Notes: generated by a model from the sequence alone, not told the origin. DNA of 64,000 nt from Streptomyces sp. NRRL F-2580 (GCF_000720115.1 NZ_JOIR01000027.1:1-64000), one strand, 5' to 3'. Numbered from the stretch's first letter, positions 44,936 through 53,788 are shown. Made by a program: numbers and translations.

Positions 44936-46996
44936 ATGCCCGTGACCCGTCGTCGCTTCGCGGCTCTGCTCACCGTGCTGACAGCCGGCGCCACCGGCGT
45001 GCTCTCCGTGGCCACCGGCCAGCAGACCTCGGCCGAGGCCACCCAGGAGAAGGGCCCGACCGCCGTCCTGCCCGCGAGCGTCACCGCCGGGTCGGTCGTC
45101 CAGGTCGTCGCGCACCCCGACGACGACCTCTTCTTCATGAACCCGGACCTCAGCCGTTCCCTGCTGTCCGGCACCCAGGTCACCACCGCGTACCTCACCT
45201 CCGGCGAGTCCGACGGCCGCAACGAGGCCGTCGGCGGCGCGGCCAAGGACCCCGAGCAGCCCGCCGACCGCACCCACTACGCGGAGGCCCGGCAGAACGG
45301 CATCCGCTCCGCGTACGCCCAGATGGCCACCGGCGACCGCACCAGCGCGTGGAAGCGCACGGTCATACCCACCGCCGGCGGCGGCCGGGCCGAGCTCGAC
45401 GTCCTCATAGCGAAGCCGCAGGTCAACCTGGTGTGGCTGATGCTGCGCGAGGCGCGCAGCACGGGCGGGGACGCCCCCGAGAGCCTGCGCGGCCTGTGGA
45501 ACGGCCGGATAGCCTCGCTGGACGCGCAGCTGACCTCCGGCACCCCGGTCAAGCAGCCGTTCTCGTACACGAAGGACCAGCTCGTCCAGTCGATAGCCGG
45601 AGTCCTGGAGCTGTACCGGCCGACGACGATACGGATGCAGGACCCGACGCCGAACCGGTACGGGGACAGCGGCCGGTACACCGACCACCAGGACCACATG
45701 TACGGGGCGCGCTTCGTGCAGGCCGCCACCGCCGCCTACGCCGCCCAGGTCCAGCGCCGCCCCCGCTTCTCGGTCCAGAGCTACCTCGGCTACCACAACA
45801 GCACCCTGCCCCACTCGCTGGACCCGCAGACGGCCGAGGCGAAGACCAACTACCTGCGGACCTACGCCTGGCAGGACCACCAGGACCACTGCGGCAGCCC
45901 CTCGGGGTGCGGCGACCGCAAGGTCGCGGGCAACCCGACCGGGCGCAACTGGGCCCAGTCGCTGCGCTACACCCGCGCCGACAGCACCTCCTGGCTGACG
46001 CAGGGAACGCCGGGCCGGCTCTGGGCGTTCGCCGTACTCGACGGCCAGATGGCGTACTGGACGCGAGGGCCCGGCGGCGACTGGGCGGGCCCGGTCCTCC
46101 TCCCGGGCACGGGCATCGACCCGGGGGCGAACACCGCCCGCCTCCCCGACGGCCGCATCGCCGTCCTCGCCACCCGCACGTCTCTCGGCTCCGCGCCCGC
46201 CGACTACCGGCGCGACGTCGTGTACGCCGTCCAGTCCGCGGCCGACGGGCCGTTCGGCCCGTGGCAGTCGCTCGGCACGCCCGAACGGACCGACGAGGAG
46301 GGCACCTCGGCGATCAGCGCCCCGGCGGCCGCCGTGGACGGGCAGGGCCTCCTCACGGTCTACCTGCGCGACTCCCGCCGCACCCTGCGCGCCACCGCCC
46401 AGCTGCCGGACGGCGGCTTCTCCCCCTGGCAGCGCCTCGGCGGCGAGGACCTGCAGGGCGACCCGGTGACGGCGGTCGACACCGCCGGGCGGCGCCACGT
46501 GTACGCCACCACCACCAAGTCCGTGCTGGCCTGGACCCAGTCCGCCGCGGGCGCCACGCTGGCCGGGCCGTCACCGACGGGCCTGCCCGCGACGACGGTC
46601 CCCCTCTCGGCCTCCCCGGAGGGCGCGGGCGTCCGCCTGTACTTCCGCCGCCCCGACTCCGGGGTCGTGCGCACCGCCCTGGTCACGGCGGGCCCCTCCG
46701 CCAGGCCCCAGGTCTCCAGCGTCGCGGAGGCGGGCGGCCGGGCCGGCTACGGCGCGGTCGGCGCCGCGGGCCGCCTCGTGGCGGGCCGCGCGGAGAGCGG
46801 CACCATCGGCACGACGGGCCTCGGCGGCCCCCCTGCCTGGACGGAATCCCGCATGCTCTTCGCCGGCGCCCCCTCGGCCGTCCTCGAACCCACCGGCACC
46901 ACCACGACAGCGGTCCTGGGCCTGGACGCCGAACTCCACACGACCACCACTCCCACCACCCCCACCCACCCCACCTGGCACCGCGCGGTCCACTGA
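44936..46996 (+). CDS. Tat-exported PIG-L family deacetylase
   Basis: 686 residues. A twin-arginine-type signal (TRRRFAALLTVLTAG) replaces the repeat domain and membrane anchor of the neighbouring paralogue. The PIG-L domain has AHPDDDLFFMNPDL and YTDHQDHMYGARF (zinc ligands Asp and His), and the C-terminal propeller-like region matches the paralogue along its length (for example GTGIDPG, GPWQSLGTPE). Tat export implies folding and metal loading before secretion. It probably acts on an N-acetylated glycan. It ends close to the glnA2 terminator on the opposite strand. Confidence 0.9.
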   Translation: MPVTRRRFAALLTVLTAGATGVLSVATGQQTSAEATQEKGPTAVLPASVTAGSVVQVVAHPDDDLFFMNPDLSRSLLSGTQVTTAYLTSGESDGRNEAVGGAAKDPEQPADRTHYAEARQNGIRSAYAQMATGDRTSAWKRTVIPTAGGGRAELDVLIAKPQVNLVWLMLREARSTGGDAPESLRGLWNGRIASLDAQLTSGTPVKQPFSYTKDQLVQSIAGVLELYRPTTIRMQDPTPNRYGDSGRYTDHQDHMYGARFVQAATAAYAAQVQRRPRFSVQSYLGYHNSTLPHSLDPQTAEAKTNYLRTYAWQDHQDHCGSPSGCGDRKVAGNPTGRNWAQSLRYTRADSTSWLTQGTPGRLWAFAVLDGQMAYWTRGPGGDWAGPVLLPGTGIDPGANTARLPDGRIAVLATRTSLGSAPADYRRDVVYAVQSAADGPFGPWQSLGTPERTDEEGTSAISAPAAAVDGQGLLTVYLRDSRRTLRATAQLPDGGFSPWQRLGGEDLQGDPVTAVDTAGRRHVYATTTKSVLAWTQSAAGATLAGPSPTGLPATTVPLSASPEGAGVRLYFRRPDSGVVRTALVTAGPSARPQVSSVAEAGGRAGYGAVGAAGRLVAGRAESGTIGTTGLGGPPAWTESRMLFAGAPSAVLEPTGTTTTAVLGLDAELHTTTTPTTPTHPTWHRAVH

Positions 46997-47092
46997 CCGC
47001 CGACTATTCAGCCGCGTTCCCCGAACCGTGGAACCAGTGCGCGACGGCGCGTCTCAAGATGCGTGAAGAGGCATCAGCAGGTCCACGGGACG

Positions 47093-47129
47093 ACTCCGGG
47101 CCGGCGGTCAATGACCACCGGCCCGGAGT
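47093..47129. terminator. bidirectional terminator between PIG-L gene and glnA2 end
   Basis: ACTCCGGGCCGG pairs with CCGGCCCGGAGT around a short loop. It lies 35 bp past the glnA2 stop (minus strand) and about 100 bp past the PIG-L stop. Confidence 0.8.
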
Positions 47130-47163
47130 GCCGTACGTGCCCCGATGGGGCTTTGAGCCGAGG

Positions 47164-47250
47164 TTAGAGGACCGGGAGGTTCTTGCGGAGTTCGAAGGCC
47201 GTGACCTCGCTGCGGTATTCCTCCCACTCCTGCTTCTTGTTGCGGAGGAA
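47164..47250 (-). pseudogene. glnA2: 3' end of glnA2, separated from its gene by the integrated element
   Basis: The minus strand reads FLRNKKQEWEEYRSEVTAFE then LRKNLPVL and stop. This is the exact C-terminus I remember for Streptomyces GlnA2, a GSI-like gamma-glutamylpolyamine synthetase, in which the preceding residues are FDF. Here the preceding codons diverge (HD) and an in-frame stop lies close upstream, so homology ends at about 47250. The native glnA2 terminator follows. The fragment is either the displaced 3' end left by site-specific integration or a truncated copy. The rest of glnA2 should lie past the other end of the element. Confidence 0.8.
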
Positions 47251-47429
47251 GTCATGTCTGCCTCAGCCACGAGGCGGCCCCTCTAAGGGCCCTATCTCAA
47301 GCAGCATCTGAGAGGCTGTCATTGGTCATCCACAGTGACCATCGGCCACCCTCCGACGGCCCAGAGACGGCCCAGGAGGGCGCTTCGCCACGACGCCGTA
47401 GTCAGAAGACCTCTGCAGTCTGAGTCAGG

Positions 47430-48215
47430 TCATTCGCCGTCTTCCTCGCCAGATGAGTCGGGAGACCGGACCCCGTAAATCTCTTGCAGGAAATCACCAT
47501 TAGAAGCGGGATATATTCCATTCTCCGCAAGGAGATTCCAGAGAGGCTCCACAGTCAAAGCTGCTCCATATCCCAGCTCAGGGGCAGCGTGATTCGTTAG
47601 CAGCGACGATGTAACCACGCCCAATAGCCAGCCGTCCTCCGTGAGGACCGGGCCACCACTGAAGCCACCGCGCGCCATCGGAGAGATGACGAATAGAGGG
47701 TGCTTCGATCCCACGTATGGATCAACGATGGTGATGACCTCACCTCGAACTGCGACGAGCTCTGGACGTGGCGACGTCGGGATCGGCGGATACCCCAACG
47801 CGACAACTCTCATCATCACGAGACCGTCGTCGATCCAGTCGTCAAGATGCCCACCGATCTCGATGTGGTCGATCTTCCTGACCTTGTCATTGCCCCAGAA
47901 ACTGACACTCTCCATGTAGTACTCAAGGGAAAAATCGGTCTTCAGTAGTGCGAGATCAACGGTTGGATCACCTGGATAGATGACCTCAACAGAATCAAGG
48001 GAAAGTTTAGCGCCGCGGTACGGAATTAGGTTCTGGAGCTGACGGTTTTCCACCACGTGCCGGGCAGTTACTAGGTAGCCGTCACCGATATGAAAGGCCG
48101 TCCCAATACCGAGCTCTCCATCATCTCCGGATGTTTCTACGCACACAAGGCAGGGCGAGTGAAGTTGATAGAAACTCAACTCCGGGATTGGCGTGGAATC
48201 AGTCGAGTCTGCCAC
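47430..48215 (-). CDS. trypsin-like serine protease (cargo)
   Basis: 261 residues, no signal peptide, so apparently cytoplasmic. Chymotrypsin-fold triad: His in VTARHVV, Asp in DPTVDLALL, Ser in RGGFSGGPVL. Trypsin-like domains without export signals often occur as effectors or sensors in prokaryotic conflict systems, though single-domain ones may be housekeeping. GTG 48215 follows AAGGAGG. Lower GC than the chromosome suggests transfer. Same strand as the EVE-nuclease gene 220 bp upstream, so the two may be co-expressed. Confidence 0.85.
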   Translation of the reverse strand: MADSTDSTPIPELSFYQLHSPCLVCVETSGDDGELGIGTAFHIGDGYLVTARHVVENRQLQNLIPYRGAKLSLDSVEVIYPGDPTVDLALLKTDFSLEYYMESVSFWGNDKVRKIDHIEIGGHLDDWIDDGLVMMRVVALGYPPIPTSPRPELVAVRGEVITIVDPYVGSKHPLFVISPMARGGFSGGPVLTEDGWLLGVVTSSLLTNHAAPELGYGAALTVEPLWNLLAENGIYPASNGDFLQEIYGVRSPDSSGEEDGE

Positions 48216-48434
48216 GCAGGGCCTCCTTCTGTGACCGCGTTCCTTAGACCGAGTTGAAGTTGCCGGAAGACGATCTTAGGGCAGTAGATCATGCAACTGT
48301 CCTGCACGGTGGGTGAAGATCGGCATCCGATTCGCAGACTGACATGGGGCACCAGGAGCACTCATGGCAGGGCCATGGAATCCCCAGGGAGCTGCCCAGA
48401 CGCACCGCCCGGCCGTCCATGTGAGCGATCACGT

Positions 48435-49769
48435 TTAGGCGAACGCGTCGCCTTCACGGCCGGGCCAAGCGAGCGTGATCCCCACGCGCTGGCACAGGGC
48501 GACCCAGCGCGACTCTGACGGCTCGCGCTCTACCCATAGGACAGCGCGCACTGAGTCCGCCCTGCCCTTGAGCCTGTCGTGGTAGTCGAGCAGTTGCCCG
48601 ATGCCCGTGCGCAGCTGACGCGTCTCGTTGGCCAGCGTCAGCGACTTCACCTCGCACACCGTCAACTCGGTGGCAGTCAAACGCCACCCGAGGTCAAAGT
48701 CGGGGTCCGCGAGGCCCGGTGACAACACCTCCAGTCCTCGCGCCTCGGCCGCCTTCGCTAGGTCGTTCTGCAGCTTGCGGTGCGCCTTGAGGTTCCTCCC
48801 AACGAGATCACTGTCAGAAGGGCTGAGCTGGGCAGGGGAGGGCTCTACCGATTCGTCCGCCACTCGGTATCCACAACCGACGGGGACACTCGCCGGCTGG
48901 GTGGTACTACCGACCGGCACCAGGTGGAACCGGATGACCTTCCGCAGCGGCCCGCCACCCGTCTCCGGCGCCTCACCAAATGAATATGGCTGCCCCGGGT
49001 CCACGGCGAACTCACCGACGTACCGAACGAAGCCACGCGACCCCTCGAAGAGCCGCAACGCGAGGCCCAGACTCACGTGGTCCCGAGTGGATGCATTCCC
49101 CAAGCTGTCGAAGGTCTGGGGCCCGGTCTGGCCGTCTCCCGTGTAGTGGAACGTGCCGTCCTCAGCCCACTTGTCGAAGTAGCCGTGCTGGTGCCCCGTC
49201 TTCGGATCGCTGAACAGCAACACATTGTCCGACTTGGCACACTTACTGATGCCACCTTGGCGGCTGCCGCCGTACCGGTCGTGCAGCTCCTTGCGCTTGA
49301 TGGTCTGACCGGGGAGCAGATCCCAGACGGGGGCGGCATCCCCGACCTCCCTGCTTGCGAAGGCCTCCTCGAAAGCGCCCCACTGCTCCTCCGTCACCCT
49401 GTGGGGGTTCGTGGCGAACAGGGAGCGCAGTGGGGACCGCTCCTGAAAGCGCGCGTCCTCCTGGAAACGCTGACGCGGGATCGCCTGCTTGAGCCACTCA
49501 TCCATGACCAGCGGCGCATACCAGCGCGTCCCGGGGTCCTCCTGCCAGTACTCATCGGGGGCACTTGCCTGCTGCGTCGGAACGCCAGTAATTCGCCCCC
49601 TGCCGACGAGTCCGCCGCGAGGCCCCGTTACCCACATGACGAACTCGTCGCCGGCGGCCAACTCCTTGAGGTGCCGTCCGACGCTCCAGGAACTGAGGTC
49701 GTGCCCATCCTTCCGGTACCTGTCGAGCTCGAACATCTCCTGGTTGCAAGCCAGAAGCCACGTCGCCAT
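48435..49769 (-). CDS. EVE-domain protein with PD-(D/E)XK nuclease motif, predicted modification-dependent endonuclease
   Basis: 444 residues in three parts. Residues 1-90 are EVE-like (WLLACNQEMFELDRY, WSVGRHLKELAAGDEFVMWV, GRGRITG); EVE domains bind modified bases. Residues about 155-290 have the HDRYGGSRQGGI, HQHGYFDKW, FHYTGDGQTG and ALRLFEG motifs that I link to the sulfur- or modification-binding part of ScoMcrA-type nucleases. The C-terminal 120 residues hold DFDLGW, CEVKSL and GQLLDY, the D-ExK-Q layout of a PD-(D/E)XK nuclease. It probably cleaves DNA carrying foreign modifications. Divergent from the dprA-like gene. Confidence 0.75.
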   Translation of the reverse strand: MATWLLACNQEMFELDRYRKDGHDLSSWSVGRHLKELAAGDEFVMWVTGPRGGLVGRGRITGVPTQQASAPDEYWQEDPGTRWYAPLVMDEWLKQAIPRQRFQEDARFQERSPLRSLFATNPHRVTEEQWGAFEEAFASREVGDAAPVWDLLPGQTIKRKELHDRYGGSRQGGISKCAKSDNVLLFSDPKTGHQHGYFDKWAEDGTFHYTGDGQTGPQTFDSLGNASTRDHVSLGLALRLFEGSRGFVRYVGEFAVDPGQPYSFGEAPETGGGPLRKVIRFHLVPVGSTTQPASVPVGCGYRVADESVEPSPAQLSPSDSDLVGRNLKAHRKLQNDLAKAAEARGLEVLSPGLADPDFDLGWRLTATELTVCEVKSLTLANETRQLRTGIGQLLDYHDRLKGRADSVRAVLWVEREPSESRWVALCQRVGITLAWPGREGDAFA

Positions 49770-50116
49770 ACCCACCCCTGTTGGGTCGAGGAGATCAACC
49801 TCACGAGCCTACGGCAGGGGTACGACAAGGCACCAAGGATCTGGCTGGGGCCGATGCAGCCTGCGCCGGCTACGCGACTCTCCCAAGCCCAACCCGAGTG
49901 AGTCCCATCCACGGGGAGGCCACAGGGCAGTAGACCGGAGGCGCACGTTCGAGTGCTCGTGGAAATCTAGTTTCTGCAACGGCGCACGTCAGGCGTGGGG
50001 GGCGCCAGTCAGGCGCCTCCTGGCCGCGCGTACGTGTAGCCGGGCAACAGTTGAGGCCCCTAGACTTTCAGTCATCGATCCTTCGAACAGTGATCTTTGA
50101 GTAGAAGGAGACCGGG
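49770..50116. promoter_or_regulatory. divergent promoter region between EVE-nuclease and dprA-like genes
   Basis: No gene seen in 347 bp. TTGAGGCCCCTAGACT at about 50052 may be a promoter; its AGGCCCCTAG core resembles the AGGCCCCCTAGG elements at 53.8 kb. An AGAAGGAGA ribosome site precedes the dprA-like start. Confidence 0.4.
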
Positions 50117-51067
50117 ATGATCGATGACACTCAAATGCGCTTGTTGGCGCTCTGTGCCCTGCGCATCGAAGCGAAGAGCGTGGACTGGTCGCTGCTCGCG
50201 CGTTGCGCCCTGAATGGGCAGCTAGACAGCCTGTGTGAAGGATTCATTCCGGAAGACTCAGCCGCCGCACGCAAGGCGCTCCCTCTCCTGCGGCAGGCCC
50301 TGGCTGAGAGCCCACTCTCGCAGCACTTCGGCCGTGTCGAGGAAGAGTTGGAACTGGCCGCTACGGTGGGGGCTGGCCTAGTCACCGTGCTTGACGCCGA
50401 CTACCCCGAGAACCTGCGAAACGTGGCCGACCTGCCACCATTTCTATTCTATCGCGGAGCATTGGACCACGAGGCCGATGCTCGCTCAGTTGCCGTTGTG
50501 GGAACACGACAGGTTTCGGATATCGGGCTTTCCCGCGCCAAACGCGCATCTCGGGAGCTGGGTGAAGCGGGATACTGCATCACTTCGGGTCTTGCCCGCG
50601 GGGTGGACACGGCCGCCCATCAAACGGCACTGCACTTCGGTCGCCGAACCATCGCAGTAATCGGTACAGGGATTACTCGATGCTATCCGAAGGAGAACCA
50701 CGACCTCGCGGAGGAGATCGCTGAGCGCGGCGTAATCCTTTCGCAGTTCTGGCCGTCTCGCTCGCCGGGGCGCGACACGTTCCCGCGCAGGAATCACGTC
50801 ACCTCCGCAGCCAGTCTGGGAACTCTCGTCATTGAGGCGTCGGGAACCTCGGGCGCCAAGATGCAGGCACGCGTGGCAGCTGAACAAGGGAGGCACGTCC
50901 TACTTCTTCGCTCGCTCGTCGACAACCAGCCATGGGCGCGCAAGATGGTGGACTCAGGCAAGGCGACCGCCGTGGGGGCGATCGAACAAATGCTCGAAAT
51001 TCTCGCCACCCCCGTCCGCTCGCACGAAGCACCGCCGCAGCTACAGCTCTTGTTTGACGCTGGGTGA
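50117..51067 (+). CDS. DprA/Smf-like protein (cargo)
   Basis: 316 residues. A helical N-terminal part of about 110 residues precedes a Rossmann-like DprA core: VAVVGTRQVSDIG, YCITSGLARGVDTAAHQTAL, TIAVIGTGITRCYPKEN, SQFWPSRSPGRDTFPRRNHV and TLVIEASGTSGAKMQARVA. Housekeeping DprA loads RecA on single-stranded DNA during transformation; the fold also binds nucleotides in relatives. Here it is paired with a ComF-like phosphoribosyltransferase gene 65 bp downstream inside a mobile element, outside any competence operon. This suggests a defence role or element DNA processing. ATG 50117 follows AAGGAG. Confidence 0.88.
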   Translation: MIDDTQMRLLALCALRIEAKSVDWSLLARCALNGQLDSLCEGFIPEDSAAARKALPLLRQALAESPLSQHFGRVEEELELAATVGAGLVTVLDADYPENLRNVADLPPFLFYRGALDHEADARSVAVVGTRQVSDIGLSRAKRASRELGEAGYCITSGLARGVDTAAHQTALHFGRRTIAVIGTGITRCYPKENHDLAEEIAERGVILSQFWPSRSPGRDTFPRRNHVTSAASLGTLVIEASGTSGAKMQARVAAEQGRHVLLLRSLVDNQPWARKMVDSGKATAVGAIEQMLEILATPVRSHEAPPQLQLLFDAG

Positions 51068-51132
51068 TTGCGCGAGATCGGAACGTAGGATTAGCTTTCC
51101 CTGGGGTTCAGTCGTGAGCAGGGGGGCTGGAG

Positions 51133-51966
51133 TTGTCCTATCGTGTCTTCGCGCGTCCCAACCATCAGGGTTGGATGACAAGCCACTGGGTGAAGTGGTT
51201 GCGTGAACAAGGTGTGGCCCCTCCGGTCCTGCCGGATGACGCCAATGCGACGTGCCTTACTTGCCGCACACCAACCCGCGTGGGCAGTCTCGGGACGCCC
51301 TACGAGCGTTGCTTCGACTGCGCGAACACCATTTCTCGACATCTAGACGGATTCGTTCCGATCTGCTACTCCCTCCACAGCGGCTTCGAGGGTGTCTTGT
51401 GGCGCGCGAAGAATGACGCATCTGCGGGCTGGTTGCGCATGCCTCTGGGCGCACTCCTTTGGTCGTTCCTGAAGAGCCACGAGCGCTGCATAGAGACAGC
51501 GTATGGGGGGCCGTTTGATCTGAGGATCACCATGCCCTCCCACTCGTCTACGCGTGGCGGGGTGAGTCACCTTGACAGGGTCGTTAATTGCGTCAGAAAC
51601 TTCTCACAATCCTGGGATAGCTCGACACTCGTCAAAAATGACGCATCGAAAGCTGATACGCGGCGAGGGCGGGCGGTCGGGGATCTCTTTTCGGCGAGCT
51701 CGATAGTGGCGGGAAAACGGGTACTTGTTCTCGATGACACGTTTACCACCGGGGGCACCTTGGCAAGCGCCGCACGAGCTCTCAAAGATGGCGGCGCCCG
51801 AACGGTCGTGGGGATTTCCTTCGGTCGACAGCTATCCGCGGAGTGGAGCGATTCCAGGAACTTGGTTGCCACACTGCCACAAAGGGTGCTTGATCTAGAT
51901 AGCTGCGTGGTTCACGGAATCCACTCCTCAGATCCGTTTTCAGAGGTATTTAGGCGCCGGCGATGA
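51133..51966 (+). CDS. ComF-like phosphoribosyltransferase with zinc ribbon (cargo)
   Basis: 277 residues from a TTG start. The N-terminal zinc ribbon uses C-x2-C (CLTC) and C-x2-C (CFDC). The C-terminal type I phosphoribosyltransferase domain has the PRPP loop VLVLDDTFTTGGTLASAA. The layout matches ComFC/GntX proteins. It follows a dprA-like gene, repeating a competence-gene pairing within an integrative element. The substrate is unknown; in some conflict systems PRTase domains act on nucleotides or nucleic acids. Codon use is less GC-rich than in the backbone. Confidence 0.8.
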   Translation: MSYRVFARPNHQGWMTSHWVKWLREQGVAPPVLPDDANATCLTCRTPTRVGSLGTPYERCFDCANTISRHLDGFVPICYSLHSGFEGVLWRAKNDASAGWLRMPLGALLWSFLKSHERCIETAYGGPFDLRITMPSHSSTRGGVSHLDRVVNCVRNFSQSWDSSTLVKNDASKADTRRGRAVGDLFSASSIVAGKRVLVLDDTFTTGGTLASAARALKDGGARTVVGISFGRQLSAEWSDSRNLVATLPQRVLDLDSCVVHGIHSSDPFSEVFRRRR

Positions 51967-52101
51967 CAGGGAGCCGACGTGCAGCCGCTGAGCCGAGACG
52001 CATTTCCTGAAATCCGTCCTTAAGTGCAACGCTCAACCCGGTGAGCCCGGACAGCTCCCCTCCCGGCTGTCCGAACTGCAGCATTGGAAGTGCGCCACGC
52101 G

Positions 52102-52926
52102 TCAATAGCGCGCGTCAGTGCCACGTTGACAGAAGGCCACGGCAGCATCGTCACCAGCCTTGTACCGGGGCCACCGGTGCCCATGAGGGTCTGTCCCCTC
52201 CACCTTACGAACCGTGGCAATCAGCGCTGCGGGGCCCTCCCTGCGCAGTTGGGCGAACACGTCCCCCCAAGAGGCCATCTGATACTCGGTGACGAGCCGT
52301 GAGACGCCGTCCGAAACTACGGCGGCCGACCGAACCTCGCTCAGCTTCGCAGTGCCCGTCAGTGCGTGAAACGCTGCCTCCGCCTCCGCAGCGGCCACCC
52401 AGTAGCCCTCGGGAGTGTTCCGAATCTGCCGTTGAGCTGCCACCAGCCTGGCCACGCTGGCTCGGTGGTCCGGGGAGCCCGTCGCGTGGCGCTCCGTTTC
52501 GGCCCTCAGGTCTTGGCAAACGTCGTCCACCCGAAGATCGGTCAGCGTCGTGAACCCCTCTGGCCCCTGAAGCACGATCGGCGAGTCTGCCAGGACTAGA
52601 TGATCGATCCGATCCGACCGCTCTCGGAGAATGGCCACGGTTGCCGACGGCGTGCCTGGGTTCTTCAAGTCGCAGGTCTGGTGAAGCTTCGCTACTCGTT
52701 CCAGGGCTGACGCCAACGCGTCTGGTAGTGGCACGCCAGGGTCCGCAAGAGCAGCGACGATATGGCCACCCAGTTGGGCGACGTACCAAGGCACGCCGTG
52801 GACACACCCAGTGTCCAAGCCTGCCGTACTGAGCCCGTCAAGGACCACTGCGAACGTCGGGGTACCCGCCACCCAGTCCTCGTTAGGCGATGAGCCGCCG
52901 GCCTGGGTCGCAACGCTGACCTGCAT
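52102..52926 (-). CDS. PP2C-like protein phosphatase (cargo)
   Basis: 274 residues. PP2C landmarks: the N-terminal metal Asp in PNEDWVAG, FAVVLDGLS (the DG motif), AAVVSDGVSRLV and a C-terminal GDDAAVAFC. These correspond to the Mn/Mg-coordinating residues of PPM phosphatases. It begins one base after the stop of the upstream HTH gene, so the two are one transcription unit. It may dephosphorylate Ser/Thr on a partner, perhaps the HTH protein. No kinase gene is nearby. Convergent with the DprA-PRTase pair. Confidence 0.7.
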   Translation of the reverse strand: MQVSVATQAGGSSPNEDWVAGTPTFAVVLDGLSTAGLDTGCVHGVPWYVAQLGGHIVAALADPGVPLPDALASALERVAKLHQTCDLKNPGTPSATVAILRERSDRIDHLVLADSPIVLQGPEGFTTLTDLRVDDVCQDLRAETERHATGSPDHRASVARLVAAQRQIRNTPEGYWVAAAEAEAAFHALTGTAKLSEVRSAAVVSDGVSRLVTEYQMASWGDVFAQLRREGPAALIATVRKVEGTDPHGHRWPRYKAGDDAAVAFCQRGTDARY

Positions 52927-52927
52927 G

Positions 52928-53773
52928 TTATCCCTCGTGTCGGTAGAGCGGCGTAACCCTCTTGCTCTCCAGGACTTCCAGAGTCTTGGGGTCATAGCGG
53001 CAAGAGATCAGGGTCGAGAAGCGTCGCGTGCGAACCTCGCGGTACAGCTCGGGAAGGTTGTTCTCCAGGTAGTGAACGACGCCGTTCGCCCCAATAGCGT
53101 GGATACCGGCGGCATAGAGGAATGTTCCTCGACCATCGAGCCGTGGGAGACGCGCAAGGTACCCGTAGTCTGCCGCCGATCCGTCCTCGTCCATGGGGGA
53201 CCGGAATCGCTCATCGGCCTTAAGGTCTACGAGATGCCATGCCCTGTCCTTCTCGAAACGAAGGTAGTCGTCGCCTTCAAGCACCTGGGCGATGATCGGT
53301 GACAGCCGCGGCCCGCAGACCACTACGTGGTTGTCCCGGTTGAGGTTAACCATGCCGCTTGGCGGGATCACCTCATAGTGCGCATCCAGCTTCAGCGTCG
53401 CCAGGAGCTTCCTGAGTCGATCGAAATTCCCCAGGTCTTCTCGCGCGACCACTTCGCCCGGGTTCTCCTCGGGTGACTTGCCAGCTTCGTACTTGCCACC
53501 GAGCGAGATCGTCATGAGGTCTGTACCGAAGAAGGCACGTTCCGGCGGGGGGCCCTGAGAGGCCAACTGGCCGACACGACCGCGACTCACGCCCAGGAGC
53601 GCGGCGATCTCTGACTGCGACATGCCCGATGCTGCTGCCTCCTCGATCGCCTCTCGCCTGATACGCGAAAGCTCGATCACGCGCCCCTGGTAGTCCGCCA
53701 AGAGGTCGATCGCGGCTTTCGCGCGCTCCACAGGCACTTTGACCTGCGCAACCCGCTGCATCTCTTCGTGCAT
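52928..53773 (-). CDS. HTH protein with C-terminal domain of unknown function (cargo)
   Basis: 281 residues. A helical N-terminus and an HTH (SQSEIAALLGVSRGRVGQL) are followed by a mixed alpha/beta domain with VVVCGPRLSPIIAQVL, then DYGYLARLPRLDGRGTFLYA and AGIHAIGANGVVHYL. I have seen this second pattern in uncharacterised actinobacterial proteins and suspect nucleotide sensing. ATG 53773 follows GGAGG. A TAGGGGGCCT element sits between a TATGAT -10 and the start, suggesting autoregulation. Coupled to the PP2C-like gene. Confidence 0.7.
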   Translation of the reverse strand: MHEEMQRVAQVKVPVERAKAAIDLLADYQGRVIELSRIRREAIEEAAASGMSQSEIAALLGVSRGRVGQLASQGPPPERAFFGTDLMTISLGGKYEAGKSPEENPGEVVAREDLGNFDRLRKLLATLKLDAHYEVIPPSGMVNLNRDNHVVVCGPRLSPIIAQVLEGDDYLRFEKDRAWHLVDLKADERFRSPMDEDGSAADYGYLARLPRLDGRGTFLYAAGIHAIGANGVVHYLENNLPELYREVRTRRFSTLISCRYDPKTLEVLESKRVTPLYRHEG

Positions 53774-53788
53774 CTCATCCTCCGCGCT

